A stretch of DNA of 12,632 bases from Falsiroseomonas sp038250135 (GTDB lineage Bacteria; Pseudomonadota; Alphaproteobacteria; Acetobacterales; Acetobacteraceae). The position numbers and the translations under genes were made by a program. Shown one piece after another: positions 6,530 through 12,632 of the stretch (position 1 is its first letter; each line of letters starts with the position of its first letter). The notes beneath the pieces were generated by a model that worked only from the letters and a program-made list of their open reading frames with translations, did not search any database and was not told the origin of the DNA. The DNA is taken from the NCBI GenBank assembly GCA_038250135.1, contig JBBSCP010000122.1:1-12632 (forward strand). The letters run 5' to 3'.

Positions 6530-7510
6530 ATGTCCTGTTTGAGCCGCCTTGCGCTGATCGCCCTTGCGCTGATCCCTCTGCTGGGGGCGGCGGAGATGGC
6601 GCGCGGCCAATCCGGGACGACGCCGCTGCGATCGATCTTCGGGCCTTCTCTCCAGCGCTCGGCCAGTGCGGCACTGGCGGTGATGGGCTACGCCACCGTG
6701 CCGGACGGCACGGCCAGCGACCTGTCGATCAGCCAGGGGGAGGATAGCACGGGGCTGCTGATGGGCCAGCTCGGCTCAGGCTTCACTCTTTCCGAGTCCG
6801 TGCCGCTCTACCTCGAAGGCTTCATCGGCTATTCCCGCTACGCCCCTGTTTTCGTGGCCACACTCGGGAACCAGACGTCGCGGCTGCCGATCCGCTGGAA
6901 CAGCGTTTCCACCACCATCGGCATCGGCTGGTCCTTTCCGGTGACGGACCGCCTCCAGCTTCGGCCCATTCTCAATGGCTCGCTCGGCTATCTCGGCTCC
7001 GACCTCGCCATCGCGGGCAACCTGCTGCAATTCCTGACGGGCGCGGACATCAAGCTCCTGGCCCGCGGGCAATTGCTGGCCGCGGGCCTCGGCGGCGCGA
7101 TGGTGCTCGGCTGGTACGACTATCGCCCGGAGTGGGAGTTCGAGGCCGAACTCCGCTACAGCCGCATGCAGTTGCAGAGCATCCCCGGCACCACCGAGGG
7201 CTTGACCTACCGGGCCGATAACGGCGCCATCGGCCTGTGGACCCGCTACCGCTGGCCGACCGGCCGCGAGGCTTTCGGACGCCCGGTGCGCTATGTGCTG
7301 GAGGGGCTGCACAGCCAATTCCTGAATGACCAGCGCGGCGCGCTCGGCTTCGATGCGCTGACCAAGCTGGGCGGTGGGCTGGAACTCGACATGGGGCGGC
7401 AGGAGATGGGCGCGGCGGGGCTCTACCTGCAGCGGTTGCGCCTGATGGGGCGCATCGTCTTCGGCGAGAACGTCTCGGGCTACTCGATCGGCCTCGGCAT
7501 GAGCTTCTGA
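6530..7510 (+). CDS. Predicted outer-membrane beta-barrel protein, function unknown
   Basis: A 326-residue exported protein that I do not recognise as a named family. The first 26-27 residues form a signal peptide (Leu/Ala-rich core, likely cleavage near ARG-Q). The rest shows alternating aromatic/hydrophobic strands with Gly-rich turns, for example VPLYLEGFIGYSRYAP, TIGIGWSFPV, WEFEAELRYSRMQL and RMGRIVFGE-like segments near the end. It finishes with SIGLGMSF, and a C-terminal Phe after alternating residues is the usual signal for BAM-dependent barrel insertion. I see no passenger domain, OmpA peptidoglycan motif or plug domain. The ATG at 6530 is chosen for the signal peptide; no clear ribosome binding site precedes it. 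It is divergent from lepA and ends 7 bases from the oppositely transcribed small membrane frame. An autotransporter-like or lipid A-modifying barrel cannot be excluded. Confidence 0.75.
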   Translation: MSCLSRLALIALALIPLLGAAEMARGQSGTTPLRSIFGPSLQRSASAALAVMGYATVPDGTASDLSISQGEDSTGLLMGQLGSGFTLSESVPLYLEGFIGYSRYAPVFVATLGNQTSRLPIRWNSVSTTIGIGWSFPVTDRLQLRPILNGSLGYLGSDLAIAGNLLQFLTGADIKLLARGQLLAAGLGGAMVLGWYDYRPEWEFEAELRYSRMQLQSIPGTTEGLTYRADNGAIGLWTRYRWPTGREAFGRPVRYVLEGLHSQFLNDQRGALGFDALTKLGGGLELDMGRQEMGAAGLYLQRLRLMGRIVFGENVSGYSIGLGMSF

Positions 7511-7517
7511 ACTGGCA

Positions 7518-7673
7518 TCAGCGTTCGCCGCGCCCGAAATGGTAGCCGAGCACCAGCGTCACGACCGCAAGCACGACCGAGTTCAGGATATCCACGATCA
7601 GCGGCCCGACCGTGGTCCAGGCCCCGCTGACCAGCACGCACGCTGCCGCACAAAGGCGCGGATCAGATCGGAA
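7518..7673 (-). CDS. Small single-membrane-segment protein, start unresolved, possibly frameshifted
   Basis: The - strand frame ending at TGA 7518-7520 encodes a membrane segment followed by a basic tail: VGPLIVDILN, then SVVLAVVTLVLGYHFGRGER. From the GTG at 7637 down, 36 of 39 codons end in G or C, so this part is almost certainly coding. Further up (7638-7676) the bias in this frame falls to about half, while the frame of the preceding 56-codon gene stays GC-biased past its TAG stop. No good start codon with a ribosome binding site exists; the formal GTG at 7754 would lie deep inside the other gene. Possible explanations are a frameshifted gene, an unusual start near ATT 7675, or a short protein from GTG 7637. 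The GYHFGRGE tail resembles C-termini of small phage-type membrane (holin-like) proteins, which is only a resemblance. Confidence 0.45.
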   Translation of the reverse strand, partial: FRSDPRLCAAACVLVSGAWTTVGPLIVDILNSVVLAVVTLVLGYHFGRGER

Positions 7674-7675
7674 AT

Positions 7676-7846
7676 CTACGGTTTCGTCGCGATCAGGCGC
7701 GCCAAGACACGGCGAAATTCCGCCTGGAGTTCGGGCTCCCCGATGCTTTTCCACAGTTCCAGGGTCTGCTTCGCGATGGCCAGCAATTCGCTGTTCGCGG
7801 CATTGACCTGGCTGAGCGCGGAGGGCTCAACGGGAGGCGAAATCAT
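7676..7846 (-). CDS. Small conserved-looking protein of 56 residues, function unknown
   Basis: An ATG at 7846 opens a 56-codon frame ending in TAG at 7678-7676. A strong ribosome binding site AAGGAG (7856-7851) lies 4 bases before the ATG. The start lies 12 bases beyond the pheT stop, so it would be the next gene of the pheST operon. Codon use is coding-like: about 44 of 56 third positions are G or C. The product begins MISPPVEPSALSQVNAANSE and continues as one probable amphipathic helix (LLAIAKQTLELWKSI, FRRVLARLIATKP) with no membrane segment or cysteine. It may form a pair with the membrane frame immediately downstream, as with small phage-derived gene pairs, but I recognise neither. It could also be the N-terminal part of a single frameshifted gene covering both. 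Confidence 0.6.
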   Translation of the reverse strand: MISPPVEPSALSQVNAANSELLAIAKQTLELWKSIGEPELQAEFRRVLARLIATKP

Positions 7847-7850
7847 AAAT

Positions 7851-7856
7851 CTCCTT
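7851..7856 (-). promoter_or_regulatory. Ribosome binding site of the 56-codon gene
   Basis: AAGGAG on the - strand, 4 bases before the ATG at 7846 and 2 bases beyond the pheT stop codon. It is one of the stronger Shine-Dalgarno matches in the window and is the main argument that the small downstream gene is translated. Confidence 0.6.
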
Positions 7857-7858
7857 GC

Positions 7859-10333
7859 TCAGGAGCGTATCACAGCGCCCGAGGCCTTCGCCACAGCGGC
7901 GATGATCTTCCGCGCCACCGCCTCGATCTCGGCATCGGTCAGCGTGCGTTCGCGCGGTTGCAGCGTGACCTGCAAGGCGAGGCTGACCTTGCCCGGCTCC
8001 AGCTTCTCGCCGGCGTAGCGGTCGAACAGCGCGACCTCGGCGATGAGCGCCTTGTCGGCGCCGCGCGCGGCGCGGAGCAGCGTCTCGGCGGGCATCGCGG
8101 CATCCACCAAGAAGGCGAAGTCGCGCCGCAGCGGCTGGAAGGCGGGCAGGTCGGGCAGGCCCTTCTTGCGGCGCTTCGGCTCGGCGATGGCGTCAAGGAA
8201 GACTTCGAAGGCCACGACGGAGCCAGCCAGGCCGAGCGCTTTCGCGACCTTCGGGTGCAGCTCGCCAAAGGTCGCCAGCACCGTCTTGGGCCCCTGACGC
8301 AGCACGCCAGACCGGCCGGGATGGTAGAAGCCGGGCGCATCGGTGGTGAGCATCAGGGCCGCCATCGGCACGCCGAGTGCGGTGAGCACCGCCAGCGCAT
8401 CGCCCTTCGCATCCAGCGCATCGACGGCGCGCGCAGGTGCCGCCCAATTCGGCGCGGTGAAGCCCGCGCGCACACCGGCCGCGACGTTGAGCTGGCTCGC
8501 CCCCGCTGCCGGGTCGCGATAGGCGCCGCCGATTTCGCACAGGCCGACATCGCCGAAGCCGCGCGCCGCATTGCGCGCAGCCGCCAGCGCCAGCGAGGCC
8601 ACCGGCGTGGGACGCATCTGGTCGAGGTCGCTGGCGATGGGGTTTTCGAGGTGCAAGCCGTCCGGCGTGTCGCCAAACAGCGCGGCCTGATCTCGTGCCA
8701 GGAAGCCGTAGGTCACGCTGTCCTGCAAGCCGCGCGCGGCCAGCACACGCCGCGCCAGCGCGGCACGCACCTGCTTCGCGCCGAGTGCCGCGCGAGGCAC
8801 CGGCGTGGCGACGGGCAGCGAGACGGCGGGCACGGCATCCAGCCCGCCGAGGCGCAGCACCTCCTCCACCAGATCGCATTCCGGCTCGATCGCGGCGGTA
8901 CCCTCAGCCGCAGCGCGGGCGCGTTCGGAGGCGAGGGAGGCGTCCTGCGCCAGAGCGCCGAAAGCCGCGATGTCGTTGCGCCAGGCGGGGACGGCGACGG
9001 TGATGCTGTGAGCGTCTCGCGCCTTCTCCATGAAGCCGAGGCGCGTGAGGCGTTCCAGCACCTGCGCTTCCGGCAGGTCCAGCCCGCCGAGTTCCTTCAC
9101 GCGGGCAAAGCGCAGCGTGGCCTCGCGCCGCCAGGCGGGTTCGGTGCCAGCCGACGCCACCTCGCTCGCCTCGCCGCCACAGAACGCGATCATGGTCGCC
9201 GTCGCGAGGTCGAGCGCCAGCGGCGGCAGGGCCTGGTCAACGCCGCGCTCGAAGCGGTGCCGCGCCTCGGTGCGCACATCGTGCCGACGGCCCGACAGGG
9301 CGATGCGCACCGGGTCGAAGACGGCGCATTCGATGAAGCATTCGGTGGTGGTCTCGTCGCAGCCCGAATGCTCGCCACCGATGATGCCGCCCAGCGCCTC
9401 GGGGCCGGCGGCGTCGGCGATGACGCCGTCCTCCTCGCCCAGGGCATAGGTCTTGCCATTCAGCGCACGCAACTCCTCGCCCGGGCGGGCCATGCGCATC
9501 GTCAGCACCTGGCCTTGCACCTTGGCCACGTCGAAGACATGCAGCGGGCGGCCAAGGCCGAAGGTGAACAGGTTGGTCACATCGACCAGCGAATTGATCG
9601 GGCGCTGCCCGATGGCGACCAGCCAATCCTGCAGCCATTGCGGCGAAGGCCCGTTGCGCAGGCCCCGGATCGCGCGGCCGAGCACCCAGCGGCAGGCGCG
9701 CGGGTCGGCGATTTCCCATCGGAGCGGCGAGGGATAGGCCGGCGTTACCGCAGGTGCCTGAAGTGGCTTCAGCCGCCCGAGGCCGGCCGCCGCCAGGTCG
9801 CGCGCGATGCCGTGCACCGACAGCGCATCGCCGCGATTCGGCGTGACCTTGATCTCGATGATCGGGTCATCGAGGCCGGCATAATCGACGTAGCGCGCGC
9901 CGATGGGCGCATCCTCCGGCAGATCGACGATGCCCGAGTGATCGTCGCCGAGGCCCATCTCCCGCGCGGACAGCATCATCGCCTCCGACTTCACGCCGCG
10001 GATCTCGCCGACCTTGAGCGTGATGCCGGTGCCGGGGATGAAGGCGCCGGGCAGGGCGGCGACGCCGAGCATGCCGCTGCGCGCATTCGGCGCGCCACAG
10101 ACAACGGAGTATTCGCGCCCATCGCCGAGATCGACGCGAAGGGCGCGCAGCCGATCGGCGTTGGGGTGCGGCACGGCTTCGATGACGCGCGCAATGCGGA
10201 AGTCCGTCAGCGCGGCGGCACGATCCTCGATGCCCTCGACCTCGATGCCGATGGCGGAGAGGGTGGTGCTGATCTGGTCGAGCGTCGCCTCCGTATCGAG
10301 GTGCGCACGCAGCCAGCTCATGGTGAACTTCAT
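7859..10333 (-). CDS. pheT: Phenylalanine--tRNA ligase beta subunit
   Basis: An 824-residue subunit of the (alpha-beta)2 phenylalanyl-tRNA synthetase, which charges tRNA-Phe in the cytosol; the beta chain binds tRNA and hydrolyses mis-charged Tyr-tRNA. It starts with the usual MKFTMSWLRAHLD, so ATG 10333 is preferred over the internal ATG at 10321. Domains in order: the EMAP-type tRNA-binding domain (about 40-148, with HPNADRLRA and VVCGAPNAR), the B3/B4 editing region (about 205-380, with SLVDVTNLFTFGLGRPLHVFD), the B5 domain (about 402-500), a catalytic-like domain, and a ferredoxin-fold anticodon-binding domain from about residue 730 (LRRDFAFLVD; DRYAGEKLEPGKVSLAL). Residues 457-485 look like an Ala/Glu-rich insertion between PAWRNDI and CDLVEEVLR. 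It follows pheS after 3 bases, so the subunits are co-expressed. Confidence 0.98.
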   Translation of the reverse strand: MKFTMSWLRAHLDTEATLDQISTTLSAIGIEVEGIEDRAAALTDFRIARVIEAVPHPNADRLRALRVDLGDGREYSVVCGAPNARSGMLGVAALPGAFIPGTGITLKVGEIRGVKSEAMMLSAREMGLGDDHSGIVDLPEDAPIGARYVDYAGLDDPIIEIKVTPNRGDALSVHGIARDLAAAGLGRLKPLQAPAVTPAYPSPLRWEIADPRACRWVLGRAIRGLRNGPSPQWLQDWLVAIGQRPINSLVDVTNLFTFGLGRPLHVFDVAKVQGQVLTMRMARPGEELRALNGKTYALGEEDGVIADAAGPEALGGIIGGEHSGCDETTTECFIECAVFDPVRIALSGRRHDVRTEARHRFERGVDQALPPLALDLATATMIAFCGGEASEVASAGTEPAWRREATLRFARVKELGGLDLPEAQVLERLTRLGFMEKARDAHSITVAVPAWRNDIAAFGALAQDASLASERARAAAEGTAAIEPECDLVEEVLRLGGLDAVPAVSLPVATPVPRAALGAKQVRAALARRVLAARGLQDSVTYGFLARDQAALFGDTPDGLHLENPIASDLDQMRPTPVASLALAAARNAARGFGDVGLCEIGGAYRDPAAGASQLNVAAGVRAGFTAPNWAAPARAVDALDAKGDALAVLTALGVPMAALMLTTDAPGFYHPGRSGVLRQGPKTVLATFGELHPKVAKALGLAGSVVAFEVFLDAIAEPKRRKKGLPDLPAFQPLRRDFAFLVDAAMPAETLLRAARGADKALIAEVALFDRYAGEKLEPGKVSLALQVTLQPRERTLTDAEIEAVARKIIAAVAKASGAVIRS

Positions 10334-10336
10334 GGC

Positions 10337-11422
10337 TCAGATGCCCTCATGCAGCGAGGTGGGCGAGAGCGGATCGGCCGCCCAATGGCGCAGCCAGCGC
10401 AGATCGCTTTCGTAGAAGGGGCGCAGATCCGGCATGCCGTGTTTCAGCATGGTGATGCGCTCGATCCCCATGCCGAAGGCGAAGCCCTGCCACTCGCGCG
10501 GATCGATCCCGCAATTCGCGAGCACCTTCGGGTGCACCATGCCGCTGCCCAGGATTTCAAGCCAATCGCCACCACCACCCAATTCACCGGTCTTGCGGTT
10601 CCAGCCGATATCGACCTCCATCGAGGGCTCGGTGAAGGGGAAGTAGCTGCTGCGGAACCGCACGGGCAGCGTTTCGATTCCGAAGAAGGCGCGCAGAAAA
10701 TCCGTGAGGCACCCCTTGAGGTGGCCGAGCGTGATGTCGCGATCGATCACCAGGCCCTCGACCTGATGGAACATCGGCGAATGCGTTGCGTCATGGTCGG
10801 CGCGGTAGGTGCGGCCGGGCGCGATGATGCGGATCGGCGGTGCCTCGTGCAGCATGGTGCGGATCTGCAACGGCGAGGTCTGGGTGCGCAGCACGGTGCG
10901 CTGGCCGTTCGCTTGGGTGCCCGGCAGGTAGAAGGTGTCGTGGTCCTGCCGCGCCGGGTGGTGGTCGGGGATGTTGAGCGCGCCGAAATTGTGCCAGTCG
11001 CTCTCGATGTCCGGGCCTTCCACCACGCGGAATCCCATGGCGCCGAAGATGGCGGTGAGTTCCTCGATGGTGCGGCTGATCGGGTGGATGCCGCCCTGCT
11101 CGGCGGTGCCGGCGGCGAAGGGGCGGGGGGGGAGGGAGACATCGATCCGCTCGGCCTTGAGGCGCGCTTCGAGAGCGGCTTCTTCGAGCTCCGCGCGCCG
11201 CGTCTCCAGCAGCGCCTCGACCTCGTTCTTCATGCGGTTGAGCGCTGCGCCGCGCTCCTTGCGTGCCTCCGCCGGCACCGCACCGAGGCCCTTGAGCAGG
11301 CCCGAGAGGCTGCCGGACTTGCCGAGCACGGCAACGCGCACCGTATCGAGCGCGCGCAGATCTGCTGCACTGGCCAGCGCCATTTCGGCTTCGGCGCGCA
11401 GCGCCGCGAGATCGTCGGACAT
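10337..11422 (-). CDS. pheS: Phenylalanine--tRNA ligase alpha subunit
   Basis: The 361-residue catalytic subunit of phenylalanyl-tRNA synthetase, a class II enzyme. The first ~90 residues form the Ala/Glu/Arg-rich coiled-coil arm that contacts tRNA. The catalytic core follows, with HHPARQDHDTFYLP (about 154-167), TQTSPLQIRTM (about 180-190), motif 2 around PGRTYRADHDATHSPMFHQ (202-220), FPFTEPS (261-267) and motif 3 FAFGMGIERITML (about 314-326). The length is normal. The ATG at 11422 shares bases with the stop of the preceding unknown gene (TGATG), which suggests translational coupling to that gene rather than an independent ribosome binding site. The 3-base gap to pheT is also very tight. 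Confidence 0.98.
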   Translation of the reverse strand: MSDDLAALRAEAEMALASAADLRALDTVRVAVLGKSGSLSGLLKGLGAVPAEARKERGAALNRMKNEVEALLETRRAELEEAALEARLKAERIDVSLPPRPFAAGTAEQGGIHPISRTIEELTAIFGAMGFRVVEGPDIESDWHNFGALNIPDHHPARQDHDTFYLPGTQANGQRTVLRTQTSPLQIRTMLHEAPPIRIIAPGRTYRADHDATHSPMFHQVEGLVIDRDITLGHLKGCLTDFLRAFFGIETLPVRFRSSYFPFTEPSMEVDIGWNRKTGELGGGGDWLEILGSGMVHPKVLANCGIDPREWQGFAFGMGIERITMLKHGMPDLRPFYESDLRWLRHWAADPLSPTSLHEGI

Positions 11423-11811
11423 CAGTTCATCATTCCCAGCAGCTTGGCGATGAGAGGGCGCGTGTAGAACTCAACCGGGTCATACGTCGCTTGGTTCCTG
11501 ATCTCGCCGGCCTCGAAGGCATCGAACACCTCGTTGAAGGTTCCTGGCCATGATTCGTGCAGATCGGTGGCGGCCAGGAGGTAGTGCCACAAATCATTGA
11601 CCACGTCGTCGCAGAACTTAAATTCCAGCTTCCCGTCGTGGAATTGCTGCGCCAGCATCATGCCCATTCGATCGAGCAAAGTGCTGCCGTCGAGCCTGGT
11701 ACGGCGCTGCCAAATCTTTATGTCCGCGGGCTCTATCCGGAACGGCTCGCGATCCTCCATGTCCCATTCCAGCCGCAACTCGTCGATGATGCGGTCGATT
11801 TCCGCGCACAA
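11422..11811 (-). CDS. Acidic protein of unknown function between rplT and pheS
   Basis: I do not recognise this family. From the TTG at 11811 it encodes 129 residues, acidic overall, with no signal peptide or membrane segment. Visible stretches are DLCAEIDRIIDELRL, FRIEPADIKIWQRRTR, FKFCDDVVNDLWHYLLAATD and YDPVEFYTRPLIAKLLGMMN. I chose the TTG because GAGGGA lies a few bases upstream; the formal ATG at 11862 lies at the base of a strong hairpin, has no ribosome binding site and adds residues that merely translate the hairpin. It ends in a TGATG overlap with pheS. About 80% of third positions are G/C, and codons such as ATA, CGA, AGG and TCA occur, which is less biased than the genes around it and hints at later arrival. 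The acidic, compact character recalls immunity-type proteins, but that is speculation. Confidence 0.7.
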   Translation of the reverse strand: MCAEIDRIIDELRLEWDMEDREPFRIEPADIKIWQRRTRLDGSTLLDRMGMMLAQQFHDGKLEFKFCDDVVNDLWHYLLAATDLHESWPGTFNEVFDAFEAGEIRNQATYDPVEFYTRPLIAKLLGMMN

Positions 11812-11831
11812 GTCTTGGTCCCTCGATACGG

Positions 11832-11859
11832 AAAGGGCCGCCCCTTGCGGGACGGCCCT
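11832..11859 (-). terminator. GC-rich hairpin after rplT, terminator or attenuator
   Basis: On the - strand AGGGCCGTCCC (11859-11849) pairs over 11 positions (one G-T) with GGGGCGGCCCT (11844-11834), enclosing a GCAA tetraloop. The T run is only three long, then C. It begins 25 bases after the rplT stop and ends 20 bases before the TTG of the next gene. It may be a partial terminator that lowers pheST relative to ribosomal protein expression, or an mRNA processing or stability element. I see no Phe-rich leader peptide. Confidence 0.65.
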
Positions 11860-11883
11860 CATGTCAGCACTGAACCTGACGAT

Positions 11884-12249
11884 TCACGCCTGGACGGGGA
11901 GGGCGCCCTTCGCCTTTTCGACGATGGCCGCAAAACCGGCCGCGTCGTCAAAGGCGAGTGCGGCCAGCACCTTGCGGTCGATCTCGATGTTCGCCGCCTT
12001 GATGCCCGCCATGAAGCGAGAATAGGTGATGCCATGCTCACGCACCGCGGCGTTGATGCGTTGGATCCACAGGCCGCGGAAATCGCGCTTCCTGTTGCGG
12101 CGGTCGCGGTAGGCGTATTGCAGCGCCTTCTCGACCCGCTCGAGCGCAGGGCGATAGGCGGTCGAGGAGCGGCCGACGTAGCCCTCGGCGAGCTTCAGAA
12201 TCTTCTTGTGACGGGCGTGCTTGGTTACGCCGCGTTTGACACGTGCCAT
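11884..12249 (-). CDS. rplT: 50S ribosomal protein bL20
   Basis: A 121-residue basic protein that binds 23S rRNA early in large-subunit assembly. It has the full bL20 pattern: MARVKRGVTKHARHKKILKL, GYVGRSSTAYRPA, YAYRDRRNRKRDFRGLWI, QRINAAVREHGITYSRF and a C-terminal AANIEIDRKVLA. The start is fixed by MARVKRG and by GAGGGG (12264-12259), which overlaps the rpmI stop codon. It follows rpmI after 13 bases. In several bacteria bL20 represses its own operon by binding the leader mRNA; whether this occurs here is not shown. Confidence 0.99.
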   Translation of the reverse strand: MARVKRGVTKHARHKKILKLAEGYVGRSSTAYRPALERVEKALQYAYRDRRNRKRDFRGLWIQRINAAVREHGITYSRFMAGIKAANIEIDRKVLAALAFDDAAGFAAIVEKAKGALPVQA

Positions 12250-12262
12250 GGTTCAGTTCCCC

Positions 12263-12469
12263 TCAGCGATCGATGCCGTAGGGCAGCCACTGCAGAATGG
12301 TCAGGCCGTCCTGGTGGCGTAGCACTTGGCTACCACGATTCTGGCGCTTGGCCTTGTTGGACCGGGCGGTGAGGCAGTGCCGCTTGTTGCCCGGGCCTGC
12401 CAGCACCTTGCCGGTGGCGGTGATCTTGAAGCGCTTCTTCGCGCTCGACTTCGTCTTCATCTTGGGCAT
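12263..12469 (-). CDS. rpmI: 50S ribosomal protein bL35
   Basis: A 68-residue basic large-subunit ribosomal protein with the bL35 pattern MPKMKTKSSAKKRFKITATG, then KRHCLTARSNKAKRQNRG and the end LPYGIDR. The length matches the longer alphaproteobacterial forms. ATG 12469 is chosen because MPKMKTK is the family start and the near-perfect ribosome binding site GAGGAGGT (12481-12474) lies 4 bases upstream; the frame is open to 12511 but that part is not conserved-looking. It is the first gene of the rpmI-rplT-unknown-pheS-pheT operon. infC, often just upstream in other bacteria, is not adjacent here. Confidence 0.98.
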   Translation of the reverse strand: MPKMKTKSSAKKRFKITATGKVLAGPGNKRHCLTARSNKAKRQNRGSQVLRHQDGLTILQWLPYGIDR

Positions 12470-12473
12470 TTGG

Positions 12474-12481
12474 ACCTCCTC
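12474..12481 (-). promoter_or_regulatory. Ribosome binding site of rpmI
   Basis: GAGGAGGT on the - strand, 4 bases before the rpmI ATG, a near-perfect complement of the 16S rRNA tail. It decides the start at 12469 over the longer open frame. Confidence 0.8.
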
Positions 12482-12503
12482 GGTCTTGTCTGGCCCCACC
12501 TTG

Positions 12504-12544
12504 CGCCGCAACCCCTTTCGAGGCGGCGGGCCGCACCATGCGGC
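12504..12544 (-). promoter_or_regulatory. Two overlapping-scale stems in the rpmI leader
   Basis: The leader holds the 6-pair stem GCCGCA/TGCGGC with a 3-base loop (12530-12535 with 12539-12544) and a second 6-pair stem CGCCGC/GCGGCG (12504-12509 with 12523-12528). They lie 23-63 bases before the rpmI ribosome binding site and could be part of a bL20-type feedback site. GC-rich leaders form such stems easily, so this is weak. Confidence 0.3.
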
Positions 12545-12603
12545 GGGGGCGCGTTCCCGCGGCCAGGCATGCCCAGTCAGAGGCCATGACGCGCGGAGGC
12601 GGG

Positions 12604-12632
12604 CTTATACGGGCGAGCGGGGCAGCTTGCAA
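12604..12632 (-). promoter_or_regulatory. Sigma-70-type promoter of the rpmI-rplT-pheST operon
   Basis: On the - strand TTGCAA (12632-12627) and TATAAG (12609-12604) are separated by exactly 17 bases, matching the consensus at four and five of six positions. Transcription would start near 12597, giving a leader of about 128 bases before rpmI. TATAAG stands out in an otherwise very GC-rich stretch. The -35 box touches the window edge. Confidence 0.6.

Noticed and set aside
6408..6674. N-terminal extension of lepA
   Set aside because: LepA normally starts right before the RNFSIIAHIDHGKST region. The extension is low-complexity and overlaps the divergent outer-membrane protein gene.
7958..11467. 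A 1169-codon open frame on the + strand opposite pheT and pheS
   Set aside because: It is the antisense shadow of two well-recognised genes in high-GC DNA, where stop codons on the opposite strand are rare. The translation is Arg/Gly/Ala/His-rich with no domain.
12470..12632. Extension of rpmI to 12511 and a 100-codon - strand frame at 12330-12632
   Set aside because: The near-perfect ribosome binding site and family start fix rpmI at 12469. The other frame is an out-of-frame shadow of rpmI and its leader.
1..12632. CRISPR arrays, insertion sequences, rRNA genes or a complete new defence system
   Set aside because: No regularly spaced repeats, transposase motifs, terminal inverted repeats or rRNA sequence were seen. 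Only the tail of a BREX gene is present.

Overview
The window looks like chromosomal DNA from a GC-rich alphaproteobacterium. The Acetobacteraceae (Roseomonas-like group) is my best guess. The grounds are the strong G/C bias at third codon positions, an orphan tripartite-tricarboxylate (Bug) receptor, an orphan dipeptide-type periplasmic binding protein, and the rpmI-rplT-pheS-pheT gene order. The taxonomic call is inference; no 16S or marker search was possible.

Left edge (1-741): the last 98 codons of a BREX phage-defence protein, BrxL, run in from outside the window on the + strand. A 311-base gap without a gene follows, then a tRNA-Ser(GGA) on the - strand with its own promoter. The 3' end of the tRNA faces the BREX gene, which is how an island inserted at a tRNA 3' end would lie. 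The rest of the BREX locus would be to the left, outside the window.

Transport and catabolism block (853-4487): a signal-peptide-bearing SBP_bac_5 protein overlaps by one base (TGATG) an adenosine-deaminase-superfamily hydrolase that keeps the whole metal and catalytic set but lacks the Asp that holds the ribose in true adenosine deaminases. A Bug-family solute receptor converges on this pair from the - strand. No permease genes are present.

Central part (4602-7846): lepA (EF-4) on the - strand; a divergent predicted outer-membrane beta-barrel protein on the + strand; between their starts a perfect 10-base inverted repeat. Converging on the barrel gene are two small genes downstream of pheT: a well-supported 56-codon gene and a membrane-segment frame whose start is unclear and which may be frameshifted.

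Right part (7859-12632): a translation operon on the - strand reading rpmI, rplT, an unrecognised acidic protein, pheS, pheT, then the small genes. A promoter with -35 and -10 boxes at a 17-base spacing lies at the extreme right edge. A GC-rich hairpin with a GCAA loop lies after rplT and may partly separate expression of the ribosomal proteins from pheST. Spacings inside the operon are very tight (13 bases, one-base overlap, 3 bases, 12 bases).

The most unusual observations are the BrxL C-terminal domain lacking both residues of the Lon catalytic dyad, the altered adenosine-deaminase relative, the unknown gene inserted between rplT and pheS, and the small-gene/frame-switch region after pheT. 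I saw no complete new system inside the window.
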